Shown in pieces: positions 63,934 through 64,000 of a stretch of DNA of 64,000 nt (positions are counted from its first letter, which is position 1; each line of letters starts with the position of its first letter). The notes beneath the pieces are model-generated. The model searched no databases, was not told where the DNA came from, and worked only from the letters and a program-made list of their open reading frames with translations. Origin of the DNA: Novosphingobium piscinae (GTDB taxonomy: Bacteria; Pseudomonadota; Alphaproteobacteria; Sphingomonadales; Sphingomonadaceae); the NCBI RefSeq assembly GCF_014230355.1, contig NZ_JACLAX010000003.1:1-64000 (forward strand). Direction: 5' to 3'. The position numbers and the translations under genes were made by a program.

Positions 63934-64000
63934 CAGAAGGCCTGGCCCAGTGCGACGCTCACGGTCACCCGGCTGTCCCCCGGACGCGGGTTGAGCGGCG
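63933..64000 (-). CDS. C-terminal end of a TamA/BamA-like outer-membrane protein (partial)
   Basis: Only the last 21 codons are in the window: PLNPRPGDSRVTVSVALGQAF then TGA at 63933-63935. The ending, a beta-strand with a terminal phenylalanine, is typical of Omp85 barrels. Position directly before tamB, with a one-base overlap, points to TamA. The rest lies beyond base 64000. Confidence 0.75.
   Translation of the reverse strand, partial: PLNPRPGDSRVTVSVALGQAF

Overview
The window is a GC-rich chromosomal segment of an alphaproteobacterium, most likely from the Sphingomonadales (Sphingomonas/Novosphingobium-like). This rests on gene content and order: a complete dcw cell-division/cell-wall cluster with DD-ligase between murB and ftsQ, a siroheme sulfite reductase operon with DUF2849 and DUF934 partners, a MucR/Ros-type regulator, a Fur/Mur regulator without the CxxC zinc sites, and TamB-type envelope genes. 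No 16S rRNA is present, so the genus is inference. No prophage, IS element, CRISPR array or defence system is visible.

Layout. 1-4.3 kb: the tail of a chorismate-lyase-like lipoprotein, an M16 peptidase and an FKBP isomerase. 4.5-8.3 kb: Nfu-type Fe-S scaffold, TsaB, RimI, a MucR-like regulator, a very strong terminator, then a Fur/Mur regulator overlapping an acyltransferase. 8.3-15.4 kb: QueF opposite SseA, cystathionine beta-lyase, and the sulfate-assimilation operon (SUMT, DUF2849, CysI, DUF934, CysH). 15.6-21.9 kb (minus strand): Obg, ProB, an NDUFA9-like dehydrogenase, tRNA-Ala(CGC), a lipoprotein, a BI-1 family protein, YbjN and ProC. 22.7-44.2 kb (minus strand): a TPR/SPOR protein and the whole dcw cluster, read mraZ-rsmH-ftsL-ftsI-murE-murF-mraY-murD-ftsW-murG-murC-small ORF-murB-ddl-ftsQ-ftsA-ftsZ. 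44.6-50.6 kb: a small membrane protein, cysteine synthase, an AlkA-like glycosylase, a three-copy 116-bp tandem repeat, PurT, CcmAB and methionine aminopeptidase. 50.7-57.3 kb: M17 peptidase, SH3 protein, ArgC, glnB-glnA, an outer-membrane-like protein and a CHAP protein. 57.3-64 kb (minus strand): a GGDEF-EAL protein, TamB and the last codons of a TamA-like protein.

How it works together. The centre makes lipid II from UDP-MurNAc to the membrane and supplies the FtsZ ring; most junctions are 4-nt stop/start overlaps, so production is probably translationally coupled. The sulfur genes reduce activated sulfate to sulfide, which the cysteine synthase at 45 kb can use. glnB-glnA has a near-consensus sigma-54 promoter.

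The most unusual content is non-coding. There are seven copies of one REP-like palindrome, six in three inverted pairs. A large double inverted repeat lies between murB and ddl, and a 116-bp palindromic unit is tandemly amplified before purT. A small uncharacterised 76-codon gene is locked by overlaps between murC and murB. No wholly new multi-gene system could be defended from the sequence.
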